The notes: generated by a model not told the origin, from the letters alone. Shown: positions 8,817 through 16,975, counted from the first letter of the stretch. The stretch is DNA of 31,721 nt from JBFEUI01 sp041547565 (GCA_041547565.1 JBFEUI010000024.1:1-31721); one strand, 5' to 3'. A program made the numbers and translations.

Positions 8817-10553
8817 ATGAAACAACACAACCCGCTCATCCGCCCGGCCTTTATCATTGTCGTGATGTTGGCCGTGGCCGCCTGTAACGGCATCAATGAG
8901 TCGCAGCAAAAGGCGCAGCACGAGGTGACAACGCCGTCCACCAACACGGCAGCCAGGCCCCGGCCCACACCCCAAGGTGAGCCGCGGGAGGCCGAGGTGG
9001 CCGTGATGGATCAGGCAGCGCCGGGCAGCACCGCGCCCGTGCTGCGCAAGGAGGGCAAGGCCAAGATGGAGGAGTTCAGTATGCGAAGCCGTGTCGCCGG
9101 GCTGGCATCCATACGTCCGCCCAGTGCCGGGGTCAACCGGGAGCGCTATGCGAAGATTCTGGAGAACGGTGTGAAATCGGTGCAGGCCGAACCGGTCTCC
9201 ACCTTCAGCATCGATGTCGACACCGGTGCCTATGCCATCGTGCGCCGTACCCTCAATCACGGTCAGCTGCCGCCGACCGACGCGGTGCGTATCGAGGAGC
9301 TGATCAACTACTTCGACTACGATTATCCGGCACCGCACGACAGCGGCCGGCCGTTTTCCATCATCACCGAGGTGGGCAGGACGCCGTGGAATCCGCGTAC
9401 CCACCTGGTGCATGTCGGCATCCAGGGCAAGCACATCGATGCCTCACAGCGCCCAGCCAGCAACCTGGTGTTCCTGATTGATGTCTCAGGTTCTATGCGA
9501 TCCCAGGACAAACTGCCGCTGCTCAAGTCGGCCTTCAAACTGCTGACCCGGCAGCTGAACGAAAAAGATCGGGTTACGATGGTGGTCTATGCCGGGGCCT
9601 CGGGCGTGGTACTGGAGCCGACGCCGGGCAATGAGCAGGGCACCATCATGGCGGCCCTCGAGCGCCTCAGTGCCGGCGGTTCGACCCACGGTTCTGCCGG
9701 TATCCGGCTGGCCTACGCCATGGCCGAACAGGCACGCATCGAGGGCGGCATCAACCGCGTGATCCTGGCCACCGACGGCGACTTCAATGTCGGCACCGTG
9801 AACCATGAACAGTTGATGGACCTCATTGAGCAGCAGCGCGCCAAGGGCATCACCCTCACCACGCTCGGCTTCGGCCAGGGCAACTACAATGACTATCTGA
9901 TGGAACAGCTGGCCGACAAAGGCAACGGCAACTACGCCTATATCGACACCATCAACGAGGCACAGAAGGTGCTGGTCGATGAGCTTGGCGCCACCCTCGA
10001 GACCATTGCCAGGGATGTGAAGATCCAGATCGAGTGGAACCCGGCGGTGGTCGCCGAGTACCGACTCATCGGTTATGAGAACCGCCAGCTGGCGCGGGAG
10101 GATTTCAACAACGACAAGGTCGATGCCGGTGATATCGGTGCCGGCCACAGCGTGACCGCACTGTACGAGGTCACCCTGGTCGATGGCGATACGCACCGTC
10201 TTGACCCGCTGCGTTACGCCAGCAGGTCCGAGACACAAGAGAATCGGGACGAGCTCGCCTTTCTGCGCCTGCGTTACAAAAAGCCCGAGGGCGCGAAATC
10301 CAGACTGATCGAACAGCCGATACGTACGCGCGATATGGTGCAGAATATCGCTGCCACCAGCGAGGCCTACCGCTTCAGTGCCGCGGTGGCCGGTTTCGGC
10401 CAACTGCTGCGCGGCGGCAAGTACACCGAGCAGTTCGGCTATGCGGCCGTGGCGGAACTGGCACGCGGTGCACGTGGTGAAGATCGCTTCGGTTATCGCG
10501 GTGAATTTGTGCGCCTGGTCAAGCTGGCGGCCAGTCTGGATGCGCGTCAGTGA
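8817..10553 (+). CDS. VWA-domain lipoprotein (YfbK-like)
   Basis: A 578-residue lipoprotein. The signal peptide ends in the lipobox AVAAC (Cys23), giving a lipid-anchored envelope protein. The N-terminal part holds a von Willebrand-type region of YfbK style (FSIDVDTGAYAIVRRTLN). The VWA domain proper has the MIDAS motif DVSGS at 222-226 and a later ATDGDFNVG. The C-terminal portion (from about 430; RLIGYENRQLAREDFNNDKVDAGDIGAGHSVTALYEV) is the DUF3520-type tail. I chose ATG 8817 rather than an upstream ATG at 8778 because AAGGAG lies just before it and the signal peptide begins there. It overlaps or abuts the sigma-factor start, so these genes form an operon. VWA proteins with MIDAS sites bind metal-dependent protein partners; the partner here is unknown. 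Confidence 0.9.
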   Translation: MKQHNPLIRPAFIIVVMLAVAACNGINESQQKAQHEVTTPSTNTAARPRPTPQGEPREAEVAVMDQAAPGSTAPVLRKEGKAKMEEFSMRSRVAGLASIRPPSAGVNRERYAKILENGVKSVQAEPVSTFSIDVDTGAYAIVRRTLNHGQLPPTDAVRIEELINYFDYDYPAPHDSGRPFSIITEVGRTPWNPRTHLVHVGIQGKHIDASQRPASNLVFLIDVSGSMRSQDKLPLLKSAFKLLTRQLNEKDRVTMVVYAGASGVVLEPTPGNEQGTIMAALERLSAGGSTHGSAGIRLAYAMAEQARIEGGINRVILATDGDFNVGTVNHEQLMDLIEQQRAKGITLTTLGFGQGNYNDYLMEQLADKGNGNYAYIDTINEAQKVLVDELGATLETIARDVKIQIEWNPAVVAEYRLIGYENRQLAREDFNNDKVDAGDIGAGHSVTALYEVTLVDGDTHRLDPLRYASRSETQENRDELAFLRLRYKKPEGAKSRLIEQPIRTRDMVQNIAATSEAYRFSAAVAGFGQLLRGGKYTEQFGYAAVAELARGARGEDRFGYRGEFVRLVKLAASLDARQ

Positions 10554-11155
10554 ACAGTACGGTGGAATGGTCAGCGGAGGCTGCATTCGTTACTCTAATC
10601 GCCATGGACGGCGAAAATCAGCAGACGGATGAACAACTGTTAGAGCGGTTTAACAAGGGCAGCGTCAAGGCCTTCGAGACCCTCTATAACCGTTATCGCC
10701 AGAGCCTCTACCTCTACCTGTTGCGCACCGCAGCCAGTGCCGCCGAGGCCGAGGATGTCTACCAGGAGGTCTGGTCGCGGGTGATTCACAACAAAGTTGA
10801 GATCAGCGGCGGTTCGCTGCGTGCCTACCTGTTTCGTGTGGCCCGCAATCTGCAGATTGATCTGCAGCGCCGCCAACGCATCCGTCTCGTTGCCGATTCG
10901 CTGGAGCCCGATGATTGTGCCGATAACAGACCGGCCGGGGACGAGCGCGCCCACGCCGAGGATTGCGGGCGGCGTTTATTGAGCGAGGTCGGCCGACTGC
11001 CGGTCGAACAGCGTGAAGCGTTTATGCTCAAGGAGGAGGGTGGTTTGACGCTGGAGCAGATCGCGGAACTGGTCAGTGCAGGGCGTGAAACCGTCAAGAG
11101 CCGATTGCGCTATGCATTGAAACGATTGCGCCAGGCGCTGGAGGATTGTCTGTGA
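10550..11155 (+). CDS. ECF-family RNA polymerase sigma factor
   Basis: A sigma-70 family protein of the short ECF type. It has region 2 (DEQLLERFNKGSVKAFETLYNRYRQSLYLYLLR, then AEDVYQEVWSRV) and region 4 with a helix-turn-helix (LPVEQREAFMLKEEGGLTLEQIAELV, then TVKSRLRYALKRLRQAL). The start is ambiguous. GTG 10550 overlaps the VWA stop as GTGA and gives 201 residues. ATG 10604 gives 183 residues, which fits the usual ECF N-terminus better, but it lacks a close Shine-Dalgarno. It directs transcription of an unknown regulon, presumably including its own operon. The next gene, which overlaps it, is the likely regulator. Family call is secure; ECF subgroup not assigned. Confidence 0.92.
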   Translation: MNSTVEWSAEAAFVTLIAMDGENQQTDEQLLERFNKGSVKAFETLYNRYRQSLYLYLLRTAASAAEAEDVYQEVWSRVIHNKVEISGGSLRAYLFRVARNLQIDLQRRQRIRLVADSLEPDDCADNRPAGDERAHAEDCGRRLLSEVGRLPVEQREAFMLKEEGGLTLEQIAELVSAGRETVKSRLRYALKRLRQALEDCL

Positions 11156-11790
11156 ACGATGAACACGATCCACGATTGAGCAAACTGTATCGCTCGACGC
11201 GCAATGCCGAGCCTGGCGCCGCACTGGACGAAAGGGTGCTGGCACAGGCACGGCGTGCAGCCAGAAACAAACGCCGGCGCTGGCTGCTGCCGCTGTCCAC
11301 CGCCGCGGTGGTGATGGTGGGCCTGACCGTGACGCTGAAGATGGTGGACCAGGAAAAACACCTGCCGACGGTCGACGACTTTGCCGTTGAACAGGAGGCG
11401 CCGGCCCGGATGCAGGAACGGGCCCCGGCCGCCGTGCAGCCGCAATCGCAGAAGCCTGCCGCACCACCACCTGAACTCAAGAAGGAGAAGCGACTGCGCG
11501 CCGCGCCCGCAGAGGCGAAAAGTGCACCGGAACCTTCACACGCAAAACCGATGAGTGCACCTGAGATGTTCGACACTACCGGCATCGCCGAAGAGGGTCT
11601 CGCGCCGCTGCGGGAAGAGGCGGTAATGGGCGTGCAAGGTGCCGGCCCGGAACAGTGGCTGCAGGCCATCGAGCAGCTGGTGGAGGAAAACCGACTGGAA
11701 CAGGCGAAGTCAGCACTGTTGAAGTTCAGGCAGGCCTGGCCGGATTATCCGATACCGGAAAAGTTGCAGAAGCTGGAGAGCACGGAATGA
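11152..11790 (+). CDS. Single-pass membrane protein, candidate anti-sigma factor
   Basis: A 212-residue protein. A short basic cytoplasmic segment (about 1-43, with RAARNKRRR just before the membrane) is followed by one transmembrane helix (about 44-63). A long Pro/Ala/Glu/Lys-rich periplasmic linker and a small C-terminal helical region (QWLQAIEQLVEENRLEQAKSALLKFRQAWPDYP) complete it; the latter resembles a single TPR-like hairpin. I prefer GTG 11152, which has GGAGG seven bases upstream and overlaps the sigma-factor stop, over a TTG at 11146. Position directly behind an ECF sigma gene and the topology both suggest an anti-sigma factor, but I see no clear zinc-binding ZAS motif, so the role is inference. 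Confidence 0.7.
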   Translation: MNDEHDPRLSKLYRSTRNAEPGAALDERVLAQARRAARNKRRRWLLPLSTAAVVMVGLTVTLKMVDQEKHLPTVDDFAVEQEAPARMQERAPAAVQPQSQKPAAPPPELKKEKRLRAAPAEAKSAPEPSHAKPMSAPEMFDTTGIAEEGLAPLREEAVMGVQGAGPEQWLQAIEQLVEENRLEQAKSALLKFRQAWPDYPIPEKLQKLESTE

Positions 11791-11840
11791 TGGAAAGACC
11801 GCTCACCATGGTTTGGCTGATGATCCCCGTTACTTATGTA

Positions 11841-11870
11841 AAAAAAACGGCCCTTGCGGGCCGTTTTAAA
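11841..11870. terminator. Bidirectional Rho-independent terminator
   Basis: AAAACGGCCC (11844-11853) and GGGCCGTTTT (11858-11867) form a perfect 10-bp stem around a TTGC loop. Runs of A on the left and T on the right allow termination on both strands. It sits between the convergent sigma operon (ends 11790) and the histone-like gene (ends 11886), serving both. Confidence 0.9.
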
Positions 11871-11885
11871 TGACAGAATAGACGG

Positions 11886-12344
11886 TCAGGCCTTTTTTGC
11901 CGGGCCCCTGGGTTTCCTGGTCACCATTTTCTTGATCTTGTTGAGCTGTTGCCGTTCCCACTTCTCGCCGGCAGCCAGCATTATGCGCGCCTTCTTCTCG
12001 GCCATTTTCATCAGCTCCTTCTCGCGCTTCAGTGCCGCATTGAGCTGCTCCTTCAGTGAACTGATCTCGGCCTGCGCGGTCTCCTTGGCCAGCTTCACCT
12101 CCTCTTTGGCCGCGGCGCGCACGGCACGCAGGGTTTCCCGGGTAAGCTTGAGATCCTGGCGCAACTTTGCATTCAGCGCCCGGCGCTTGGCCTCGGCCGC
12201 CCTGCGGGTGGTGGTGACCCTTTTCTTTGCGACGCTTTTCTTTTTGCTAACGGCCTTTTTGCTTCTGGGCGCGGTGGTCTTTTTGCGCACGGACTTCTTT
12301 GCTGCCACTTTCCTTTTAACGGTTTTCTTTTTTGCCGGTGCCAT
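11886..12344 (-). CDS. Lys/Ala-rich histone H1-like protein
   Basis: A 152-residue, very basic protein. The N-terminal ~65 residues are almost wholly Lys, Ala, Arg, Ser, Thr and Val (MAPAKKKTVKRKVAAKK, KKAVSKKKSVAKKR), like the (S/T)PKK and AAKK tails of bacterial H1-like proteins (AlgP, Hc1, BpH). The rest (about 66-135) is a charged coiled-coil-like helix (LKLTRETLRAVRAAAKEEVKLAKETAQAEI), and a basic tail PRGPAKKA follows. It probably binds DNA or RNA and compacts or regulates it; no enzymatic motif is seen. GGAGG seven bases before the ATG supports the start. It ends at a terminator shared with the sigma operon. Confidence 0.75.
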   Translation of the reverse strand: MAPAKKKTVKRKVAAKKSVRKKTTAPRSKKAVSKKKSVAKKRVTTTRRAAEAKRRALNAKLRQDLKLTRETLRAVRAAAKEEVKLAKETAQAEISSLKEQLNAALKREKELMKMAEKKARIMLAAGEKWERQQLNKIKKMVTRKPRGPAKKA

Positions 12345-12754
12345 GATTGTTCCTCCCCCTCTATGTCGGATACACCATCAGTATAGTCGTTTGTTTCAGG
12401 ATAATTGTGTTACGTGTTACACGATGCATCCGGTATCACCACGTTCGGGAGTACGGCAGGGACGGTGTAATCGGTGTTGTGCCAAGCCCGAGTATAGAAA
12501 AGGATGGCGTGTGTGCTGACATAATGTCGTAAACTTAGGATCTGTTAATACTAGGCAGATACCCGGCGTTGCCCCTTATGTGTGGCCAGGAAAAGGTGCG
12601 CAGAGTGCATTTGGTTGTTCCAGATAAATGATGCGAAACGCCGCACGGGCACATTGAAGGGTTAACACGTCAATGAATATCGGCATAGTGCTATCAGGCC
12701 CGAGCTACCAACCATTGCAGAAGTAATTAACCAGGGAATAACAAGGAATAGCGA
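12345..12754. other. 410-bp spacer without recognisable features
   Basis: This spacer separates the divergently transcribed histone-like gene and ppdK and must carry both promoters. It is less G+C-rich than its surroundings. I see no coding frame with gene-like composition, no tRNA fold, no riboswitch signature and no copy of the repeats found after 15.5 kb. AT-rich stretches near 12515-12555 and 12655-12690 are possible promoter positions but no convincing -35/-10 pair can be fixed by eye. Confidence 0.5.
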
Positions 12755-15523
12755 ATGAGCGTGCAGAAACAGGTTTTCTCCTTTGAAGAAGGTGACGGCA
12801 AGAACAAGAAATTGCTCGGCGGCAAGGGCGCCAATCTCTGTGAAATGACGCAGTTCGGCCTGAACGTGCCGCCGGGATTTGTCATCAGCACCGAGGCCTG
12901 TCTCGATTACCTTGACTCGGAGAGCAAGCAGTTGCCCGCGGGTATCATGGACCAGGTGCGCGAGCAGATGCGCAAGGTGGAGGAGAAGACCGGCAAGGGC
13001 TTCGGCGATGCCGGCAATCCGCTACTGGTATCGGTGCGCTCGGGCAGCGCCCTGTCCATGCCGGGGATGATGGACACCATCCTCAATCTCGGCCTCAATG
13101 CCGAGACCATCGAGGGGGAGATCGCCCAGACCGGGGACCCCCGCTTTGTCTACGATGCCTACCGCCGTTTCGTGCAGCTGTTTGGCAAGGTGGCCCTCGG
13201 CGTACCCGATGAGCGTTTCGACGAGCAGTTCGAGCAGGTCAAGCAACAGGCGCACGTGACCGAGGATGTGGGTCTTTCCGCCGACGACCTGATGGAGATC
13301 AGCGACCGCTTTCTCAACGTGGTGGAGGAGTTCACCGGCCGTCCCTTCCCCGAGGATCCGATGGAGCAGCTGGAGATCGCCATCAAGGCGGTGTTCAACT
13401 CCTGGATGGGCAAGCGCGCCGTCGACTACCGTCGCGAGTTCAACATCACCCCCGAGATGGCCAACGGCACCGCGGTAAATGTCTGCACCATGGTGTTCGG
13501 CAACCGCGGCAACGACTCGGCCACCGGCGTGGCCTTTACCCGCAATCCCGGCACGGGCGAGAACAAGCTGTTCGGCGAGTACCTGGTCAACGCACAGGGC
13601 GAGGACGTGGTCGCCGGCATCCGCACCCCCAAACCGATCGACTGCCTGGGGCAGGAGATGCCGGAGATGGGCGAGCAGCTGGCCGAGCTGCGCCGCAAGC
13701 TGGAGGACCACTACCACGAGGTGCAGGACTTCGAGTTCACCATCGAGCGTGGCACCCTCTACTGTCTGCAGACGCGCAACGGCAAGATGAACGCCACCGC
13801 CATGGTGCGCACCTCGGTGGAGATGGTGCAGGAGGGGCTTATCAGCAAGGAGGAGGCGCTGCTGCGCATCGACCCGGCGCACCTGGAGCAGATGCTCTAC
13901 CCGCGCCTCGACACCGGCCACCGCGCCAGTGCCGTGGCACAGGGGCTGCCCGCCTCGCCCGGTGCCGCCAGCGGTATCGCCGTGTTCGACGCCGACCGCG
14001 CCGAGCTGATGGGCAAGCAACAGGGGCTGAAGGTGATCCTGGTGCGCGAGGAGACCAAGCCGGAGGATATCCACGGCTTTTTCGCCTCCCAGGGCATCCT
14101 TACCAGCCGCGGCGGCAAGACCTCGCACGCGGCGGTGGTGGCGCGCGGCATGGGCAAGCCCTGCGTCGCCGGGGCCGAGGGGATCCATGTGGATGTGATG
14201 CGCCGCGAGGCGGTGGTCGGCGAGCACGTGATCCGCGAGGGCGAGCGCATCACCCTCGACGGCACCACCGGCAATGTCTACCTCGGTGATATTCCGATGA
14301 GCGAGCCGGAGTTCTCCAACGAACTGAATACCCTGTTGCAATGGGCCGACGAGGTGGCCTACCTGCGCGTAATGGCCAACGCCGACACCGCCCCGGATGC
14401 GGCGCGGGCACTGAAATACGGCGCGCGCGGCATCGGCCTGTGCCGTACCGAGCGCATGTTCAACGAGGTGGACCGGCTGCCGGTGGTGATCGAGATGATC
14501 GTGGCCGAGACCGATGAGCAGCGTGATGCGGCGCTGGAAAGACTGCTCCCGATGCAGCGTTCCGACTTCAAGGCGCTGTTCGAGGTGATGGCGCCGCGGC
14601 CGGTGACCATCCGCCTGCTCGACCCGCCGATCCACGAGTTCCTGCCCACCGAGCGCCAGCTGCAGGATGATCTGGCCAAGCTCTATCACCTGCGCGAGTC
14701 GGTGCGCGGCGTCGAGGTGCTCGCCGGGGCGATGACGCTGCTGGGCCGCTCGCAGGATGCCAGGGCCGGGGTCGATGCCATGAGCCACATGGTCGATCCG
14801 GACATGGTGGAGCAGGCGATTGAAAAAAAGGAGGCGATCCTGCGCAAGGTGCGCGCCCTGTACGAGACCAACCCGATGCTCGGCCATCGCGGCGTGCGCC
14901 TCGGCATCACCTTTCCGGAGATCTACCGGATGCAGATCCGCGCCATCCTGGAGGCGGAGCTGGAGTGCGCCCAGCGCGGGCTGGAGGTGCATCCGCAGAT
15001 CATGGTGCCGCAGGTCTGTACCGCCGAGGAGCTGATGCGCATCAAAAGCTATGTGGACGAGATCCGCGCCGAGATCGAGCAGCGCTCGGGCATCAGCCTC
15101 AACTTCCGCTTCGGCACCATGATCGAGGTGGTGCGTGCCTGCATGCGCGCCGAGTCACTGGCCGAGGAGGCGGAGTTCTTCTCATTCGGTACCAACGACC
15201 TGACCCAGGCCACCTTCTCCTTCTCGCGCGAGGATGCCGAGAACAAGTTCCTGCCGATGTACAACAAGTCGGGCATCCTGCGCGACAACCCGTTTGAGGT
15301 GCTCGACACCAAGGGCGTGGGCAAGCTGATGGAGCTGGCGGTGGAGTGGGGCCGCAAGGTGAAGCCGGATCTGAGCGTCGGCATCTGCGGCGAACACGGC
15401 GGTCATCCCGCCTCGATCCGCTTCTGTCACACGATCGGCCTCAACTACGTCTCCTGTTCCGCCCCGCGGGTGCCGGTGGCACGGCTCGCCGCCGCGCACG
15501 CGGTATTGCTGGAGAAAAAATAA
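12755..15523 (+). CDS. ppdK: Pyruvate, phosphate dikinase
   Basis: A 922-residue cytoplasmic enzyme that interconverts pyruvate, ATP and phosphate with PEP, AMP and pyrophosphate. The N-terminal ATP-grasp domain begins FSFEEGDGKNKKLLGGKGANL and includes VSVRSGSALSMPGMMDT. The central phosphohistidine domain has His458 in GGKTSHAAVVARGMGKPC. The C-terminal PEP/pyruvate barrel has LCRTERMF, LGHRGVRLG, FSFGTNDLTQ and catalytic Cys878 in GICGEHGGHP. The order and motifs distinguish it from PEP synthase. The length is somewhat above the ~875 residues of the clostridial enzyme. An AAGGA precedes the ATG. It stands alone between a feature-poor spacer and a repeat-rich one, and in Proteobacteria usually serves gluconeogenesis or PPi-linked glycolysis. 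Confidence 0.97.
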   Translation: MSVQKQVFSFEEGDGKNKKLLGGKGANLCEMTQFGLNVPPGFVISTEACLDYLDSESKQLPAGIMDQVREQMRKVEEKTGKGFGDAGNPLLVSVRSGSALSMPGMMDTILNLGLNAETIEGEIAQTGDPRFVYDAYRRFVQLFGKVALGVPDERFDEQFEQVKQQAHVTEDVGLSADDLMEISDRFLNVVEEFTGRPFPEDPMEQLEIAIKAVFNSWMGKRAVDYRREFNITPEMANGTAVNVCTMVFGNRGNDSATGVAFTRNPGTGENKLFGEYLVNAQGEDVVAGIRTPKPIDCLGQEMPEMGEQLAELRRKLEDHYHEVQDFEFTIERGTLYCLQTRNGKMNATAMVRTSVEMVQEGLISKEEALLRIDPAHLEQMLYPRLDTGHRASAVAQGLPASPGAASGIAVFDADRAELMGKQQGLKVILVREETKPEDIHGFFASQGILTSRGGKTSHAAVVARGMGKPCVAGAEGIHVDVMRREAVVGEHVIREGERITLDGTTGNVYLGDIPMSEPEFSNELNTLLQWADEVAYLRVMANADTAPDAARALKYGARGIGLCRTERMFNEVDRLPVVIEMIVAETDEQRDAALERLLPMQRSDFKALFEVMAPRPVTIRLLDPPIHEFLPTERQLQDDLAKLYHLRESVRGVEVLAGAMTLLGRSQDARAGVDAMSHMVDPDMVEQAIEKKEAILRKVRALYETNPMLGHRGVRLGITFPEIYRMQIRAILEAELECAQRGLEVHPQIMVPQVCTAEELMRIKSYVDEIRAEIEQRSGISLNFRFGTMIEVVRACMRAESLAEEAEFFSFGTNDLTQATFSFSREDAENKFLPMYNKSGILRDNPFEVLDTKGVGKLMELAVEWGRKVKPDLSVGICGEHGGHPASIRFCHTIGLNYVSCSAPRVPVARLAAAHAVLLEKK

Positions 15524-15529
15524 ATTTAG

Positions 15530-15550
15530 ACAGGGCGGACTGTACCCGCC
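15530..15550 (+). repeat. Degenerate REP-like monomer after ppdK
   Basis: ACAGGGCGGACTGTACCCGC and one further C resemble the right half of the paired repeats (ATAGGGCGGGC...GCCCGCC), with hairpin arms GGCGG and CCGCC. It begins 7 bp after the ppdK stop, consistent with the strong bias of this family for gene 3' ends. It could also serve as a weak transcript-end hairpin. Confidence 0.5.
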
Positions 15551-15581
15551 GTGTATGGTGACCGCAGAGAGTCGGTGTCTT

Positions 15582-15645
15582 TGAGAGTGAAGTGTGAAGC
15601 GTGAACAGGGCGACAAAGACCTTTCGCTTCACCCTTCACTTCTCA
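15582..15645. repeat. Inverted GTGAAGN heptamer arms
   Basis: The left arm (15582-15605) is a run of the heptamer GTGAAGN. The right arm (15623-15645) is its near reverse complement (TTCGCTTCACCCTTCAC and so on), separated by 17 bases. The same kind of element occurs at 18422-18487 and 23951-24019, and lone right arms occur at about 17755-17790, 17870-17900, 18558-18588, 24100-24124 and 24946-24969. Usually a REP-like unit follows directly, here at 15666. Confidence 0.6.
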
Positions 15646-15665
15646 TGCTTGATCAAAAGATGAAC

Positions 15666-15686
15666 ATAGGGCGCCCCGTGGGCGCC
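15666..15686 (+). repeat. REP-like monomer (ATAG plus palindrome)
   Basis: ATAG is followed by GGCGCCCCGTGGGCGCC, an imperfect palindrome. The reverse complement of this unit is the left half of the paired repeats at 17794, 17903, 18491, 18592 and 24024. Confidence 0.7.
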
Positions 15687-15701
15687 GGAAAATGGCTATT
15701 G

Positions 15702-15823
15702 AAAAGAGATACAAGTTAAAAGATGCAAGATAAAAGTAAAAGGAAGCTATAGCGTAGCTTCTGGCAGGTTGGGTAACACTGTTATCTTGTATCTTTTCTC
15801 TTGTCACTTGTATCTTGCATTGT
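15702..15823. repeat. AT-rich inverted repeat reaching into yaeQ
   Basis: A left arm at 15702-15743 is built of AGATACAAG/AGATAAAAG words. An inverted right arm at about 15782-15823 (TTATCTTGTATCTTTTCTC and on) flanks a 38-bp loop. The right arm is also the 3' end of yaeQ and supplies its last ~12 codons and stop. A third copy lies at 17569-17602, next to the arfB start. Confidence 0.6.
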
Positions 15824-16357
15824 TCTCCATATCACCGGTTCGACCGCGACCGTCTGCTCGCCGTCGCCCAGCCACGCCTGGCCGTCCTGAATGGTGCACT
15901 GCAGGCGCATGTGGCGCCGCGCCAGTTGTGTCAGCGCTTCCACCGCCTCATCGGGCAGGTTGATCACGCTGAGGTTGTCGAAGCGGGTGAGTTTGTTTTT
16001 CACCTGCTCCCACCACACCGTGGCGCTGCGTGCCTGGTAGGTGACGATGACCACCTGTTTGGCGCGGCCGCATGCCTTGCGCAGACGCTTTTCATCCGGT
16101 TGGCCCAGGTCGATCCACAGTTCGATCTCATCGCTCATGTTCTTGCGCCAGATATCCGGCTCATCGTCGACGCACAGCCCCTTGGTAAATTCGAGATCCT
16201 CGTGGGCGAACAGGGCAAAGGCGAGGATGCGCACCATCATGCGCAGGTCGTTTTCCGAGGGATGCCGGGCGATGGTCAGTGCATGGTCCTGGTAGACGTT
16301 GCGGTCCATGTCGGCGATGTTGAGATCGGCTTTAAAGATGGTTGCTTTGAGGGCCAT
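15782..16357 (-). CDS. yaeQ: YaeQ family protein
   Basis: A 191-residue cytoplasmic protein matching the YaeQ family along its length (MALKATIFKADLNIADMDRN at the start, then DHALTIARHPSENDLRMM, EPDIWRKN and IELWIDLGQPDEKRLRKAC). The family has a PD-(D/E)XK nuclease-like fold, and the E. coli protein was first noted for suppressing an rfaH defect; its reaction is unknown. The last ~12 residues (MQDTSDKRKDTR) are encoded by the AT-rich AGATACAAG repeat, so the C-terminus appears to have been extended or replaced by repeat sequence. No clear Shine-Dalgarno precedes the ATG. Family call is firm. Confidence 0.93.
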   Translation of the reverse strand: MALKATIFKADLNIADMDRNVYQDHALTIARHPSENDLRMMVRILAFALFAHEDLEFTKGLCVDDEPDIWRKNMSDEIELWIDLGQPDEKRLRKACGRAKQVVIVTYQARSATVWWEQVKNKLTRFDNLSVINLPDEAVEALTQLARRHMRLQCTIQDGQAWLGDGEQTVAVEPVIWRTMQDTSDKRKDTR

Positions 16358-16387
16358 GGAAGGAGTGGTCTATTCGCGTTCCGGTAA

Positions 16388-16420
16388 ATAAAAAGTACCC
16401 CGCCAATGCGGGGTACTGTT
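16388..16420 (-). terminator. Rho-independent terminator of the DUF302 gene
   Basis: AGTACCCCGC and GCGGGGTACT form a perfect 10-bp stem (16394-16403 with 16408-16417) with a 4-base CAAT loop. Read on the minus strand, a T-rich run follows, so it ends the transcript of the gene at 16499-16975, about 80 bp downstream of its stop. Confidence 0.88.
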
Positions 16421-16498
16421 GCGCAATCATATTGTGCAAGCGCTATGAATACAACGTCATGGCGGTGGTATGAGTCCGGTCAACAAACCGAACAGGCA

Positions 16499-16975
16499 CT
16501 AGCTGGCAACCGCGGCCATCATCTTGGCAATGTCACTGGAGGCATCGCCCATCACCTCGGCGATGGCGCCGCCGAACATCATGCCCATCAGCCCGACGTT
16601 CATTTCCGACATATAGACGCTGCCATCCCTGGTCTCGTAGACACCAATGCCCAGCGGCATCATGGTGGTGACCACCTTGTCCTTGTCGTCGCTGAGAATG
16701 CGGTTGGCGTAGTGCGGATTGCACAGGGTCACGATCTTCACCCGGGTCATTCCCTTGTGGCCGGCGTCGAGAATGTTTTTCTGGATATCGAAGACCTTGG
16801 CGACCTTCCAGCCCTGCTGGGCAACAACGGCCTGTTCCACCGCGGCAACGGTTTCATCAAAGCCAACAGGGCTTTTGTGCACATTGATCATCATTGACGG
16901 CATGGTGACAAAAACCATGATGCCCATGATCAGCAGACCGATGACAACACCAATAATGACTGAACCGGTTTTCAT
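16499..16975 (-). CDS. DUF302 domain membrane-anchored protein
   Basis: A 158-residue protein with an N-terminal transmembrane segment or uncleaved signal (about 5-25, IIGVVIGLLIMGIMVFV). A DUF302 domain follows (FDETVAAVEQAVVAQQGWKVAKVFDIQ, then MTRVKIVTLCNPHYANRIL and MMPLGIGVYETRDGSVYMSEMN). The start is the ATG at 16975, because a strong AAGGAGGGG precedes it; an upstream ATG at 17044 lacks one and gives an untypical N-terminus. DUF302 proteins are frequent in sulfur- and metal-metabolising bacteria, but their function is unsettled. Met residues are unusually abundant in the C-terminal third (LMGMMFGG). It ends at its own terminator. Confidence 0.85.
   Translation of the reverse strand: MKTGSVIIGVVIGLLIMGIMVFVTMPSMMINVHKSPVGFDETVAAVEQAVVAQQGWKVAKVFDIQKNILDAGHKGMTRVKIVTLCNPHYANRILSDDKDKVVTTMMPLGIGVYETRDGSVYMSEMNVGLMGMMFGGAIAEVMGDASSDIAKMMAAVAS

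Noticed and set aside
11854..12519. 221-codon frame opposite the histone-like gene, rich in Phe/Leu/Ser
   Set aside because: It mirrors the Lys/Ala-rich gene (AAG/CTT complement) and extends through the terminator; looks membrane-like only by complementarity.
12345..12754. tRNA, riboswitch or small RNA in the spacer before ppdK
   Set aside because: No cloverleaf, no recognisable aptamer core and no terminator-like hairpin could be found by eye.
13022..14992. 656-codon open frame antisense to ppdK
   Set aside because: Composition (His, Leu, Gly, Ala strings) is that of a shadow frame; ppdK is unmistakable.
15582..15645. Rho-independent terminator for ppdK
   Set aside because: The inverted heptamer arms can fold, but there is no U-run and the same arms recur at non-terminal places.
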